In this document: positions 35,342 through 43,735 of the stretch, piece after piece
Numbering within the stretch: the first letter of the stretch is position 1
Layout: each line of letters starts with the position of its first letter
NCBI RefSeq assembly: GCF_900116415.1
Contig: NZ_FPAP01000001.1
Coordinates: 682,001-746,000 of the forward strand
Origin: Chryseobacterium formosense
GTDB lineage: Bacteria; Bacteroidota; Bacteroidia; Flavobacteriales; Weeksellaceae
DNA: 64,000 bases
Direction of reading: 5' to 3'
The notes under the pieces: model-generated
Database searches by the model: none
What the model was told of the DNA's origin: nothing
What the model saw: the letters and a program-made list of their open reading frames with translations, nothing else
Made by a program: the position numbers and the translations under genes

Positions 35342-35406
35342 TTGTTTAACAGTGATATTAATCATGTTAACAAATTTTAATATTAGAATATACCCTTATA
35401 AATTTG
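35342..35406 (+). promoter_or_regulatory. Promoter region of barrel gene 3 with imperfect palindrome
   Basis: TAAATTTG at 35399-35406 fits the -7 consensus, 30 bases ahead of the ATG. Upstream, 35342-35376 is an imperfect palindrome (TTTGTTTAAC ... GTTAACAAA) that could be an operator. Confidence 0.4.
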
Positions 35407-35435
35407 CAGTCAAGAAAGTATAAAATTATTAAAAA

Positions 35436-36050
35436 ATGAAAAAATTATTAGTAGCTGGTGCTGTTGCACTTTTCGGTTTATCTAATGCGCAAATCGCTAA
35501 AGGAACTACTTATGTATCTGGTGTAGTTGGTTATTCTTCAGTAGAAAACAACAACAACGACAGAAAAGTAGATAACTTCGCAGTTGTTCCTACAGTTGGT
35601 TATTTTGTTGCACCAAACTTGGCAGTTGGTTTAGGAGTTGGTTATGCATCAAACATTGACAAAACAACTTACGAAAACGGTTATGATAAAGAAACTATGT
35701 CTGCATTTGTAGTAGAGCCTTTCGTAAGAAAATATTGGACTTTAGGAGAAAAATTATATATCTTCGGTCAGCTTTCAGTTCCTATGGAATTCGGTACTGA
35801 AAAGTATGAAGAAAATGAAGACAATACTACAATTTCTAACAAAGTAAACTATAATGCATTTGGTGTTTCTATCAAGCCAGGTTTAGATTATTTCTTAAAC
35901 AAAAACTGGACTATCGAAGCTACAATCGGAGAATTTGGTTACAACACTTCAAAATATGATGTTGAAGGAGCTAAAAATGTAAACAACTTCAACTTCGGTT
36001 TAAACCTTGCAAACGTAGGTATCGGTGTGAAATATGTTTTCGCTAAATAA
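35436..36050 (+). CDS. Outer-membrane beta-barrel protein 3
   Basis: 204 residues. Signal peptide 1-18 (ends LSNAQ). Strands such as TYVSGVVGYSSVE, NFAVVPTVGYFVAPNLAVGL and the final VGIGVKYVFAK mark an outer-membrane barrel. Clearly paralogous with the next gene in signal peptide and in the VPTVGYFVAPNLAVG / TPSVGYFVIDKLAVG segments. Codon choice is AT-rich and regular, as in well expressed flavobacterial genes. Confidence 0.85.
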   Translation: MKKLLVAGAVALFGLSNAQIAKGTTYVSGVVGYSSVENNNNDRKVDNFAVVPTVGYFVAPNLAVGLGVGYASNIDKTTYENGYDKETMSAFVVEPFVRKYWTLGEKLYIFGQLSVPMEFGTEKYEENEDNTTISNKVNYNAFGVSIKPGLDYFLNKNWTIEATIGEFGYNTSKYDVEGAKNVNNFNFGLNLANVGIGVKYVFAK

Positions 36051-36073
36051 TCAGCAAACATAAAATAAATCAA

Positions 36074-36104
36074 GATCCTGAGATTTTTCTCAGGATTTTT
36101 TTTG
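36074..36104 (+). terminator. Terminator after barrel gene 3
   Basis: Arms ATCCTGAGA and TCTCAGGAT with eight or more T. Confidence 0.85.
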
Positions 36105-36131
36105 TATTTTCGCGGCTCAAATATCAATACT

Positions 36132-36767
36132 ATGAAAAAATCATTACTAGTTGGTGCAATTGCACTTTTCGGTTTGGCAAATGCTCAAATGACTAAAGGA
36201 GATTGGGTAATCAGCGGAAACACAGGAATGGGTTTCAATAACGTGAACACAACTTACAAAGCGGAAGGAGAATCTGCAGATGGTCCTAAAGTAAGCACAT
36301 TTTCTTTAACGCCGTCTGTAGGATATTTTGTGATCGACAAATTGGCAGTAGGGATCGATCTTGGTTTTACCACAGCGACTACAAAATTTGAAGGTGCAAA
36401 ATCTACAACAACAAGTTTGGCTGTAATGCCGACTGCTACGTATTATTTTGCAAACGATTCTAAATTTGTTCCGTTTTTAGGAGCAGGAATCGGGTATGCA
36501 TCGGTTAAAAACAAAGGTTCTGTAGATGTTATGGGAGTATCAGAATCTATGGAATCTACAACAGACGGTCTGGCTTGGAAGGTGAAAGGAGGGGTTACTT
36601 ATATGGCAACACAGTCTTTGGGGATCAACTTAGGACTTTCTTATGATCAGTTCTCAAACAAAGAAACTTATTTCGGAACAGAACTTAAGACAAACGTGAA
36701 AACTTTCGGAGCAAACATTGGTTTCTCTTATTTCATCAAGTCTAAAGCTCAGAAAACAGATAAATAA
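36132..36767 (+). CDS. Outer-membrane beta-barrel protein 4
   Basis: 211 residues from the ATG at 36132, which gives the signal peptide MKKSLLVGAIALFGLANAQ; the longer frame from 36102 overlaps the previous terminator. Barrel strands as in protein 3 (STFSLTPSVGYFVIDKLAVG, FVPFLGAGIGYASVKN, FGANIGFSYFI). The last residues (KSKAQKTDK) extend beyond the terminal strand, which is uncommon for BAM substrates. Confidence 0.85.
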   Translation: MKKSLLVGAIALFGLANAQMTKGDWVISGNTGMGFNNVNTTYKAEGESADGPKVSTFSLTPSVGYFVIDKLAVGIDLGFTTATTKFEGAKSTTTSLAVMPTATYYFANDSKFVPFLGAGIGYASVKNKGSVDVMGVSESMESTTDGLAWKVKGGVTYMATQSLGINLGLSYDQFSNKETYFGTELKTNVKTFGANIGFSYFIKSKAQKTDK

Positions 36768-36792
36768 TAATCTCTACTTTAAACTGAATATC

Positions 36793-36822
36793 AATCCTGA
36801 GAATATTTCTCGGGATTTTTTA
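36793..36822 (+). terminator. Terminator after barrel gene 4
   Basis: Arms AATCCTGAGAA and TTCTCGGGATT (one T-G pair) followed by T-rich sequence. Confidence 0.8.
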
Positions 36823-36876
36823 TTTTAAACTCAGCTTAATCTTTCTTGAATCACTTTAAATATTCACATTGGGAAA

Positions 36877-36896
36877 ATATTTATAAAATCTTTATA
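36877..36896 (+). promoter_or_regulatory. Putative KdpE-type operator upstream of the kinase gene
   Basis: Direct repeat ATATTTATA-AA-ATCTTTATA, an 11-base period as bound by OmpR/KdpE-family dimers. Nineteen of 20 bases are identical to the site at 39539-39558 before kup. Confidence 0.6.
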
Positions 36897-36933
36897 GCTA
36901 AATACCTAATTTTACTTTCTTTTTAGATCAAAC

Positions 36934-38004
36934 TTGAAAACTTCTGCAACCTTACAATACCGGCAATATGCATTAAGTACACTTTCTGTACTTACAGTTT
37001 CTGTGCTTTGTTTCCTTATAAAAGACGAGATAAACTACAGAATTGCAGCATTAATCCTTTTACTCACCGTTTCGGTAGTTGCGATGCTGTTTGATATTTT
37101 ACCGGTGCTTTTAGCGGCTTTTCTGAGTGCGGTTATCTGGAACTTCTTCTTCATTCCGCCCCAATTTACTTTACACATAAGCAGTACGGAAGATCTTTTG
37201 ACGTTTCTATCGTATTTTTTTGTGGCGTCTCTCAATGCTGTATTAACTTTTAAAATAAGACAGGCAGAACGAAAAGCCAGAGATAAAGAAGAAAAAGAGC
37301 AGACGATAAAACTATACAATACGCTTTTAAACTCGTTATCCCACGAATTACGAACGCCGATTTCCACAATTTTAGGAACTGTCGATACGTTGAAAGATTC
37401 CAATTTACAGTTGAATAATGAGCAGCAATTAGATTTATTAAATGATATTGATATTGCCACCGTTCGTCTGAACAGACAAGTTGAAAATATTCTCAACATG
37501 AGCCGTATCGAAAGCGGAATTTTAAAGCCGAAATCAGATTGGTGTGATATGAATGAACTGGTGAATTCCGTTATTCAGAAAATTGAAAACTGTGATGGGC
37601 ATCAATTGAATTATACCTTTAATGAAAATCTTCCGCTTTTTAAATTGGATATTGGTTTTACCGAGCAGATTTTGTTGAATCTTTTGCATAATGCCGTACA
37701 ATACACACCGTCAAATTCTATTATTGAAATTAAAATTTTTCACGAATCTGAAAACTGCAAGATCATTATTTCAGACAATGGAAACGGAATTCCTGAAAGC
37801 GAACATCAACTGATTTTCGACAAATTCCGAAGACTTCCAGACAGTAAAACTGGGGGAAGCGGATTGGGATTATCGATCGTAAAAGGCTTTACAGAAGCAC
37901 AAAATGGGACAATTTTATTACAGAATAACCATCCGAACGGAACGGTTTTTAAGATAGAAATTCCTGCAGAAACCTCTTACATAAATCATCTGAAAAATGA
38001 ATAA
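36934..38004 (+). CDS. KdpD-like sensor histidine kinase lacking the N-terminal KdpD/Usp domains
   Basis: 356 residues with a TTG start; the frame is open back to 36910 and has no ATG before residue 51, so TTG is the sensible start. Four close hydrophobic segments at about 12-105 form the DUF4118 bundle of KdpD. Then a short coiled linker, HisKA with His137 in LNSLSHELRTPIS, and HATPase_c with LLNLLHNAVQYTP and SGLGLSIVKGF. Full KdpD has about 400 more N-terminal residues (KdpD and Usp domains that sense ions and nucleotide); they are absent here. Overlaps the regulator gene by eight bases. Confidence 0.88.
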   Translation: MKTSATLQYRQYALSTLSVLTVSVLCFLIKDEINYRIAALILLLTVSVVAMLFDILPVLLAAFLSAVIWNFFFIPPQFTLHISSTEDLLTFLSYFFVASLNAVLTFKIRQAERKARDKEEKEQTIKLYNTLLNSLSHELRTPISTILGTVDTLKDSNLQLNNEQQLDLLNDIDIATVRLNRQVENILNMSRIESGILKPKSDWCDMNELVNSVIQKIENCDGHQLNYTFNENLPLFKLDIGFTEQILLNLLHNAVQYTPSNSIIEIKIFHESENCKIIISDNGNGIPESEHQLIFDKFRRLPDSKTGGSGLGLSIVKGFTEAQNGTILLQNNHPNGTVFKIEIPAETSYINHLKNE

Positions 38005-38677
38005 GCACGAAATTTTGGTCGTCGATGACGAAGCGCAAATCCGAAAACTGCTGCAGATTACCTTAGAAAGCAACGATTATAAGGTTCGTTTGGCAACGAC
38101 GGGAAAAGAAGCGCAGATTTCTGCAGCCCATCATCCTCCCGAACTGATTATTCTCGACCTCGGATTACCCGATAAAAGCGGACATATCGTACTAAAAGAA
38201 CTTCGGGAATGGTACAATAAATCGATTATTATTCTTTCGGTAATTGATAATGAGGAAGACATTGTTTCGGCTTTGGATAATGGTGCTACAGATTATTTAA
38301 CGAAGCCTTTCCGTACTGCTGAACTCTTGGCGAGAATTCGTGCCGCTATCCGTAGAAACAGCACCGAAAACGACGAATCCAATATCAAAATCGGTGAACT
38401 GGAAATTGATATTATTTCCCGCACCGCAAAGAAAAATAATGAAGTCTTGAAACTTACTTCCACAGAGTTTAATTTGCTCTCACTTTTTGCCCGAAATGAA
38501 GGCCGGGTTTTAACGCATCAGTTTATTTTAAAAGAAATCTGGGGTGTCGGTTTTCAGACCGAAACTCAATATTTACGCGTCTTTGTCGGAACTTTACGCA
38601 AGAAAATTGAAGATAATCCCAATCAGCCGAAGTATATTATTACGGAAAGTGGAGTGGGGTATCGGTTTGGGAAGTGA
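37997..38677 (+). CDS. KdpE-like OmpR-family response regulator
   Basis: 226 residues. Receiver domain 1-120 with the acidic pair DDE at 10-12, phospho-acceptor Asp54 in IILDLGLPD and YLTKPF; winged-helix DNA-binding domain at 130-226 (LTSTEFNLLSLFARNEGRVLT, LRVFVGTLRKKIED). Translationally coupled to the kinase. KdpE relatives activate potassium uptake genes; here kup, less than 1 kb downstream, carries the same operator as the kinase gene. Confidence 0.9.
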   Translation: MNKHEILVVDDEAQIRKLLQITLESNDYKVRLATTGKEAQISAAHHPPELIILDLGLPDKSGHIVLKELREWYNKSIIILSVIDNEEDIVSALDNGATDYLTKPFRTAELLARIRAAIRRNSTENDESNIKIGELEIDIISRTAKKNNEVLKLTSTEFNLLSLFARNEGRVLTHQFILKEIWGVGFQTETQYLRVFVGTLRKKIEDNPNQPKYIITESGVGYRFGK

Positions 38678-38747
38678 GGTAATTGTATATATTTAAAAAA
38701 TCAATGATTCTTTTACCATTTGATAGACTAAAATGGAATACCAGAAA

Positions 38748-39230
38748 TTAAGAATGAATTTTTAACAATTTTAAATTTTGTTCCTCATTTTGAGAAACAT
38801 TTTTTTGTTGATAGTTACTGAAAAAATTTACATTTTCTATTTCTATTTCAATTCTCGTCGTCAAATTAATTATACTTGCAATCTGTTTTATAATTACTGT
38901 TCTATCAATTGTGTAGATACCACCGCTCCATCCATGATTTCCCAATGTCATATTCCATGAAGAATCAGATGATTGAAATGAGTAAGAAAAATATGCTCCT
39001 GGATCTGTGGATGGATAATATTTTGGATCGTAAAATGAAAACTCAGCTTTCTCATTTTCAAAAATTATCAACATTGATTCGATTAGATCTATAGATAAAG
39101 AATTTAAAATAATCTTTTTTTTATTTTCCAAACTTAAATCTATTTTTCTCAGTTCGATTACGAGTTTTGATTCTTTTGTAGTTTGTTTTGATTTTAATAT
39201 TTTATTTTTAAAAATCGATAAGAATTTCAT
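38748..39230 (-). CDS. Hypothetical protein, 160 residues
   Basis: I do not recognise a family. The protein is cytosolic by composition: a basic N-terminus (KFLSIFKNKILKSKQ), an alternating strand-rich core with a Tyr/Ser/Asp-rich stretch (EFSFYDPKYYPSTDPGAYFSYSF), an aromatic-glycine turn (TLGNHGWSGGIYTID) and an Ile/Glu-rich strand. AT-rich, on the opposite strand from the potassium genes around it. Next to a decayed nuclease remnant, so the patch between the regulator and kup may have come in by transfer. Some contact-toxin immunity proteins look similar in size and composition, but there is no toxin gene here. Confidence 0.6.
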   Translation of the reverse strand: MKFLSIFKNKILKSKQTTKESKLVIELRKIDLSLENKKKIILNSLSIDLIESMLIIFENEKAEFSFYDPKYYPSTDPGAYFSYSFQSSDSSWNMTLGNHGWSGGIYTIDRTVIIKQIASIINLTTRIEIEIENVNFFSNYQQKNVSQNEEQNLKLLKIHS

Positions 39231-39324
39231 AGGTATAATTATTATTGTTAAATATTAAAGAGGTTTTATAATATATTCATTCGAAATTTAAACTGTATTG
39301 GGAGATTGATTTAATCTAAAAATA

Positions 39325-39457
39325 TCATTTTTCCTCAAAAATCTCATGCAATTTCTTCTGCAAAATCTTCTTATAATGAAGTTATGTTTGATATTCTGAA
39401 ACCATTGTTTCTAGAATTTTTGATGAGTTCGAGAATGTCGGTGAATCTTTTATCCAT
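39325..39457 (-). pseudogene. Remnant of a YhcG/DUF1016-like nuclease gene
   Basis: In one minus-strand frame from ATG 39457 the reading is MDKRFTDILELIKNSRNNGF and a few more residues before a stop. In another frame, just downstream, it is YKKILQKKLHEIFEEK then stop at 39325. The first resembles the N-terminus and the second the C-terminus of DUF1016 (PDDEXK nuclease domain) proteins, as I remember them, with the middle of about 300 residues lost. Not an intact gene. Confidence 0.45.
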
Positions 39458-39538
39458 TACTTTTCTAATATGAGAATTTATAAATGTAATAAATCGTTAG
39501 TTCTGTTGCAACTTCTAATTAATAAAATTGAATTCCCG

Positions 39539-39558
39539 ATCTTTATAAAATCTTTATA
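39539..39558 (+). promoter_or_regulatory. Putative KdpE-type operator upstream of kup
   Basis: Direct repeat ATCTTTATA-AA-ATCTTTATA, followed by CAACCCCGCC. Same element as at 36877-36896; OmpR-family regulators bind such 11-base-spaced repeats. Confidence 0.65.
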
Positions 39559-39632
39559 CAACCCCGCCAAAACTTTACATTTTACCAACAGATTTCAGAG
39601 CAATTTTGTATCTGAAATTAAATATAAAATTT

Positions 39633-41576
39633 GTGAAAACAGACACTAAGCAAAAAGTGACACTTGCTTCATTGGTGGTCGCTTTGGGAATTATTTATGG
39701 TGATATCGGTACGAGTCCGTTGTACACGTTTAAAGCCATTATCGGAGAAAGAAACATCAGTGAAATCTTGGTTTTAGGTGGTGTTTCCTGCATCTTTTGG
39801 ACTTTGGTCTTACAAACATCCGTAAAATACGTCTGGCTTACACTGAAAGCCGATAACCAAGGCGAAGGCGGAATTTTCTCACTCTATTCTTTAGTCCGAA
39901 GATATGGCAGAAAAATCGTAATTCCTACAATGATTGGTGCGGCTGCATTGCTAGCTGACGGGATTATAACGCCTGCAGTTTCCGTCACTTCGGCGATTGA
40001 AGGTTTGGGAATTATTAAGGGAGTAGAGCACGTTCCGGTAGTTCCGATTGTGATCGCAGTTATTTCACTGATTTTCTTTTTACAGCGTTTCGGGACACAA
40101 AATGTGGGACGGGCTTTTGGTCCGATTATGATGGTTTGGTTTACGGTTTTACTGGTTTTGGGGTTAAGCCAGATTGTGCATTATCCATCGGTGATTAAAG
40201 CCTTAAATCCGTATTACGCTTACGAACTTTTATCGCAATATCCGAAAGGTTTCTGGCTTTTGGGAGCGGTATTTTTGTGTACAACCGGAGCGGAAGCTTT
40301 ATATTCAGATTTGGGACATTGCGGAAGAGAAAACATCAGAATTACGTGGGGATTTGTAAAAGTTTGCCTGATTGTGAATTATCTCGGACAGGCTTCGTGG
40401 CTTCTTTACCAGGGAAATCCTTTATTGGAAGGAAGAAATCCGTTTTTTGAAATGATGCCTTCATGGTTTCTGATTCCCGGCGTTATTATTTCTACTTTGG
40501 CGGCAATTGTGGCTTCCCAGGCTTTGATCAGTGGTTCGTTTACATTAATTAATGAAGCGATCAGTTTAAATTTCTGGCAAAGAGTGGCCATAAAACAGCC
40601 TACGGAAACGAAAGGTCAGATTTACATTCCAAGTGTGAACAATATTTTATGGGCGGGATGTCTGCTTGTGGTTTTGTATTTCCAGACTTCTTCAAGAATG
40701 GAAGCGGCTTACGGTTTGGCAATCACTTTAGCCATGATGATGACGACATTTTTACTATCATTCTTCTTGGTTTATAAATTAAAATGGAATAAAATTTTCG
40801 TCTTTTTATTGCTTTCTGTTTTCATCATTATTGAAATTTCATTTTTCATTGCGAATTTGGTTAAATTTCAGGAAGGTGGCTATATCACGGTTTTTGTGGG
40901 CGGAATCTTTTTTATGGTGATGTACATCAGTTATTTTGGGCGAAAAATCAACAACCGATACACGAAATTTACAGACCTTGGTAAGTTTGCGAACCAAATT
41001 GTAGAATTGAGTCACGATGAAACAATTCCAAAATATACAACGCACCTTATTTATCTGACAAAAGCAGACAGAAGAGATCAGATTGAAGAGAAAATCATCA
41101 ATTCTATTTTCGATAAAAAACCGAAAAGAGCCGATGTGTATTGGTTTTTTCATATCAACAGAACCAATCATCCTTATACTTTAGATTATGAAGTTTCCGA
41201 ATTGGTGGATGATAAAGTGATAAAGATTGTGTTGAATATCGGTTTCAGAATTCAGCCAAAAACCGAACTGTACTTCGAGAAAATTATTGATGATCTGATT
41301 GCCAATAAAGAATTGAATTTACATTTAAGAAACAACGGCTCTACAAAATATAATCCGACCATCGATTTTAAATTTATCCTGATCGAAAAATTTCTTTCTG
41401 TCGAAAATGAGTTTGCTTTGAAAGAAGGTGTCATTCTGAATTCTTATTTCTTCTTAAAGAATTATGCCCAAAAAGATGAAGACGCTTTCGGATTAGACCG
41501 AAATGATGTCTTGGTAGAATATGTACCCGTTGTTTATCAGCCGATACAGGTTTTAAATTTAGAGAGAAAAGCTTAA
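39633..41576 (+). CDS. kup: Kup-type potassium uptake protein
   Basis: 647 residues from the GTG at 39633 (MKTDTKQKVTLASLVVALGI); a TTG at 39606 would add nine residues. Integral membrane K+/H+ symporter: GIIYGDIGTSPLYTFKAIIG near 19-38 is the family signature, LKADNQGEGGIFSLYSLVRR and TPAVSVTSAIEGL follow, and about twelve hydrophobic segments run to near residue 440. The rest is a cytosolic C-terminal domain. Own upstream operator shared with the kinase/regulator pair. No kdpFABC in the window. Confidence 0.93.
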   Translation: MKTDTKQKVTLASLVVALGIIYGDIGTSPLYTFKAIIGERNISEILVLGGVSCIFWTLVLQTSVKYVWLTLKADNQGEGGIFSLYSLVRRYGRKIVIPTMIGAAALLADGIITPAVSVTSAIEGLGIIKGVEHVPVVPIVIAVISLIFFLQRFGTQNVGRAFGPIMMVWFTVLLVLGLSQIVHYPSVIKALNPYYAYELLSQYPKGFWLLGAVFLCTTGAEALYSDLGHCGRENIRITWGFVKVCLIVNYLGQASWLLYQGNPLLEGRNPFFEMMPSWFLIPGVIISTLAAIVASQALISGSFTLINEAISLNFWQRVAIKQPTETKGQIYIPSVNNILWAGCLLVVLYFQTSSRMEAAYGLAITLAMMMTTFLLSFFLVYKLKWNKIFVFLLLSVFIIIEISFFIANLVKFQEGGYITVFVGGIFFMVMYISYFGRKINNRYTKFTDLGKFANQIVELSHDETIPKYTTHLIYLTKADRRDQIEEKIINSIFDKKPKRADVYWFFHINRTNHPYTLDYEVSELVDDKVIKIVLNIGFRIQPKTELYFEKIIDDLIANKELNLHLRNNGSTKYNPTIDFKFILIEKFLSVENEFALKEGVILNSYFFLKNYAQKDEDAFGLDRNDVLVEYVPVVYQPIQVLNLERKA

Positions 41577-41592
41577 TAATCATTTAAAAAGA

Positions 41593-41634
41593 GTCCCGAA
41601 GGGACGATTTTCTAAAGGATAGGATGCAATCCTA
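41593..41634 (+). repeat. Two small hairpins after kup
   Basis: GTCCC-GAA-GGGAC at 41593-41605 and TAGGAT-GCA-ATCCTA at 41620-41634. Similar double hairpins are, from memory, a recurrent intergenic repeat in Flavobacteriia. Confidence 0.45.
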
Positions 41635-41661
41635 TTAACTTTACATATAATAATTTCAAAC

Positions 41662-41695
41662 AAAAACTCTCAGAAAAAATCTGAGAGTTTTATTT
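41662..41695. terminator. Bidirectional terminator between kup and ffh
   Basis: Arms AACTCTCAGA and TCTGAGAGTT with A-runs left and T-runs right; kup (+) and ffh (-) converge here. Confidence 0.85.
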
Positions 41696-41736
41696 ATCTA
41701 AAGCCAACAGCAAAAACCATTAGCAAATTGCAAAAA

Positions 41737-43098
41737 TTATTTTCCAAACATTCCACCCATTCCAGGCATATTTGGCATTTTGCTCATCATCTGCATCATT
41801 TGTTTTCCTTGTGGTCCTTGCATCATCTTCATCATTTTTCCCATTTGGTCAAACTGCTTCATTAAAGCATTTACATCTTCAATTTTTCTTCCTGCACCTT
41901 TCGCAATTCTGTTTTTTCTCTGAGTATTGATAATTGAAGGTCTTCTTCTTTCATCTGGGGTCATTGAATGAATAATTGCTTCGATATGTTTAAATGCATC
42001 ATCGCTGATTTCAACATCTTTAATGGCTTTTCCAACTCCCGGAATCATTCCCATCAAGTCTTTCATATTACCCATTTTTTTGATCTGGTTGATCTGCTTT
42101 AAGAAATCATCGAAACCAAATTCGTTTTTAGCGATTTTCTTGTGAAGTTTTTTAGCTTCTTCTTCGTCAAATTGTTCCTGAGCTCTTTCTACTAAGGAAA
42201 CAACGTCTCCCATTCCCAGGATTCTGTCTGCCATCCTTTCCGGGTAGAAAAGGTCTAAAGCTTCCATTTTCTCACCTGTCGAGATGAATTTAATTGGTTT
42301 TTCAACCACAGAACGAATCGTTAAAGCAGCTCCACCGCGGGTATCACCGTCTAATTTTGTTAAAACAACTCCATCAAAATTCAAAGTGTCGTTGAAAGCC
42401 TTTGCAGTATTTACCGCATCCTGACCTGTCATTGAATCGACAACGAAAAGTGTTTCGTTTGGTTTAATGGTGGTGTGAACAGTTTTAATCTCATTCATCA
42501 TCTGCTCATCAATTGCCAAACGACCTGCCGTATCGACGATTACAATATCGTGACCGTTCGATTTAGCAAAATTAATCGCATTTTGGGAAATCACTGAAGG
42601 ATCCATGTTTCCTTCTTCCGTGTAAACAGGAACTCCTGTCTGTCCACCTAAAACTTTAAGCTGATCAATCGCAGCAGGACGGTAAACGTCACACGCAACC
42701 AATAATGGCTTTTTATTTCTTTTAGTTTTTAAATAATTAGCCAATTTTCCTGAGAAAGTCGTTTTACCTGAACCCTGAAGACCGGCAATCAAAATAACAG
42801 AAGGTTTTCCTGAAAGATTAATTCCTTCCTGAGAACCACCCATCAAGTCTACCAATTCGTCGTGAACAATTTTTGTCATCAATTGTCCCGGAGTAAGTGA
42901 TGTAAGAACGTTTTGTCCTAAAGCTTTATCCTGAACTCTTTTGGTAAGGTCTTTAGCAACTTTATAGTTAACATCGGCATCTACCAATGCTCTGCGAATT
43001 TCTTTTACGGTCTCCGCAACGTTGATTTCAGTGATTTTTCCACGTCCGGAAATATTATGAAGGGCTTTGTCTAATTTATCCTGTAAACTATTAAACAT
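41737..43098 (-). CDS. ffh: Signal recognition particle protein Ffh
   Basis: 453 residues. N domain, then the G domain with AGLQGSGKTTFSGKLA, DTAGRLAID and TKLDGDTRGGA, and the M domain from about 300 with a methionine-rich end (QMGKMMKMMQGPQGKQMMQM) that binds signal peptides and 4.5S RNA. Targets membrane proteins to FtsY/SecYEG. Monocistronic. Confidence 0.97.
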   Translation of the reverse strand: MFNSLQDKLDKALHNISGRGKITEINVAETVKEIRRALVDADVNYKVAKDLTKRVQDKALGQNVLTSLTPGQLMTKIVHDELVDLMGGSQEGINLSGKPSVILIAGLQGSGKTTFSGKLANYLKTKRNKKPLLVACDVYRPAAIDQLKVLGGQTGVPVYTEEGNMDPSVISQNAINFAKSNGHDIVIVDTAGRLAIDEQMMNEIKTVHTTIKPNETLFVVDSMTGQDAVNTAKAFNDTLNFDGVVLTKLDGDTRGGAALTIRSVVEKPIKFISTGEKMEALDLFYPERMADRILGMGDVVSLVERAQEQFDEEEAKKLHKKIAKNEFGFDDFLKQINQIKKMGNMKDLMGMIPGVGKAIKDVEISDDAFKHIEAIIHSMTPDERRRPSIINTQRKNRIAKGAGRKIEDVNALMKQFDQMGKMMKMMQGPQGKQMMQMMSKMPNMPGMGGMFGK

Positions 43099-43121
43099 AT
43101 TGTTTCTATATTAATGGTTTG

Positions 43122-43129
43122 CAAAAATA
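43122..43129 (-). promoter_or_regulatory. Likely -7 box of ffh
   Basis: Minus-strand TATTTTTG, 23 bases ahead of the ATG; no matching TTG at -33. Confidence 0.4.
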
Positions 43130-43247
43130 ATAATTTTATATCTAATAACCTTGAGATGATTCATATTTAAAAAATTTTGGGTTAATTTCTAAAATGTATT
43201 TCAAAAGCCTTTTTTCTAGTAGCCTAAGACGATTTTATTTAAAACTT

Positions 43248-43275
43248 TTGATATTGATAAATTTTGGTAGTTTTG
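43248..43275 (+). promoter_or_regulatory. Promoter ahead of the membrane gene and atp operon
   Basis: TTG at 43248-43250, 17-base spacer, TAGTTTTG at 43268-43275. The ATG at 43282 is six bases on, so the leader is extremely short. Confidence 0.5.
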
Positions 43276-43281
43276 CAGCCA

Positions 43282-43650
43282 ATGGAAAAATTGATTGTTG
43301 TTTTAAAAGGATTGGGATTGTTTCTGCTGATTTCTGCGGTGCTATTTGCTTTGCAGTGGCAGTTGGCAGAAAATAATGTAGTGGAGCTCAATTATAAAAT
43401 CCATATTCTTATATTTTTTATTACGCTGATTAGTTTATTAACGATTTTGATTGTTTTTGCTTTTGAAAAAAAGAATGTAATAGGATTTATTTTCCTTGGG
43501 TTCGTCGTTTTTAAATTTTTCGCAATGGGTTATATAGCTGTGTTTCAGAAAGAATTCAGGCTGAACATTGTGCCGTACTTCGTTCTGTACTGGGTTTACC
43601 TTTTGGTGGAAGTCGTTTTCGTTTTAAAATTAGTCAAAAAACAAGACTAA
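43282..43650 (+). CDS. Small four-helix membrane protein in the AtpI position (DUF6168-like)
   Basis: 122 residues from ATG 43282; the longer frame from 43264 lies in the promoter. Four hydrophobic segments: LIVVLKGLGLFLLISAVLFA, IHILIFFITLISLLTILIVF, VIGFIFLGFVVFKFFAMGYI and the C-terminal YFVLYWVYLLVEVVFVLKLV. No soluble domain. It sits 85 bases ahead of atpB, where other bacteria have atpI or atpZ, which help assemble the c-ring or carry Mg2+/Ca2+. The functional match is by position only; the sequence is not clearly AtpI. Confidence 0.7.
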   Translation: MEKLIVVLKGLGLFLLISAVLFALQWQLAENNVVELNYKIHILIFFITLISLLTILIVFAFEKKNVIGFIFLGFVVFKFFAMGYIAVFQKEFRLNIVPYFVLYWVYLLVEVVFVLKLVKKQD

Positions 43651-43700
43651 TATCATGTAATATAAAATTGAAGAATTACTAAAAATCGAATAAAAATTTA

Positions 43701-43708
43701 TATTTTTG
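43701..43708 (+). promoter_or_regulatory. Likely -7 box for atpB
   Basis: TATTTTTG, 27 bases ahead of the atpB ATG, suggests an internal promoter of the atp operon; the -33 TTG is not at standard distance. Confidence 0.4.
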
Positions 43709-43735
43709 CAAAAATTTTAGAAATAAAGTCTAGTC

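Noticed and set aside
37035..37499. 154-codon minus-strand frame in the kinase gene
   Set aside because: Antisense of conserved kinase domains; no independent support.
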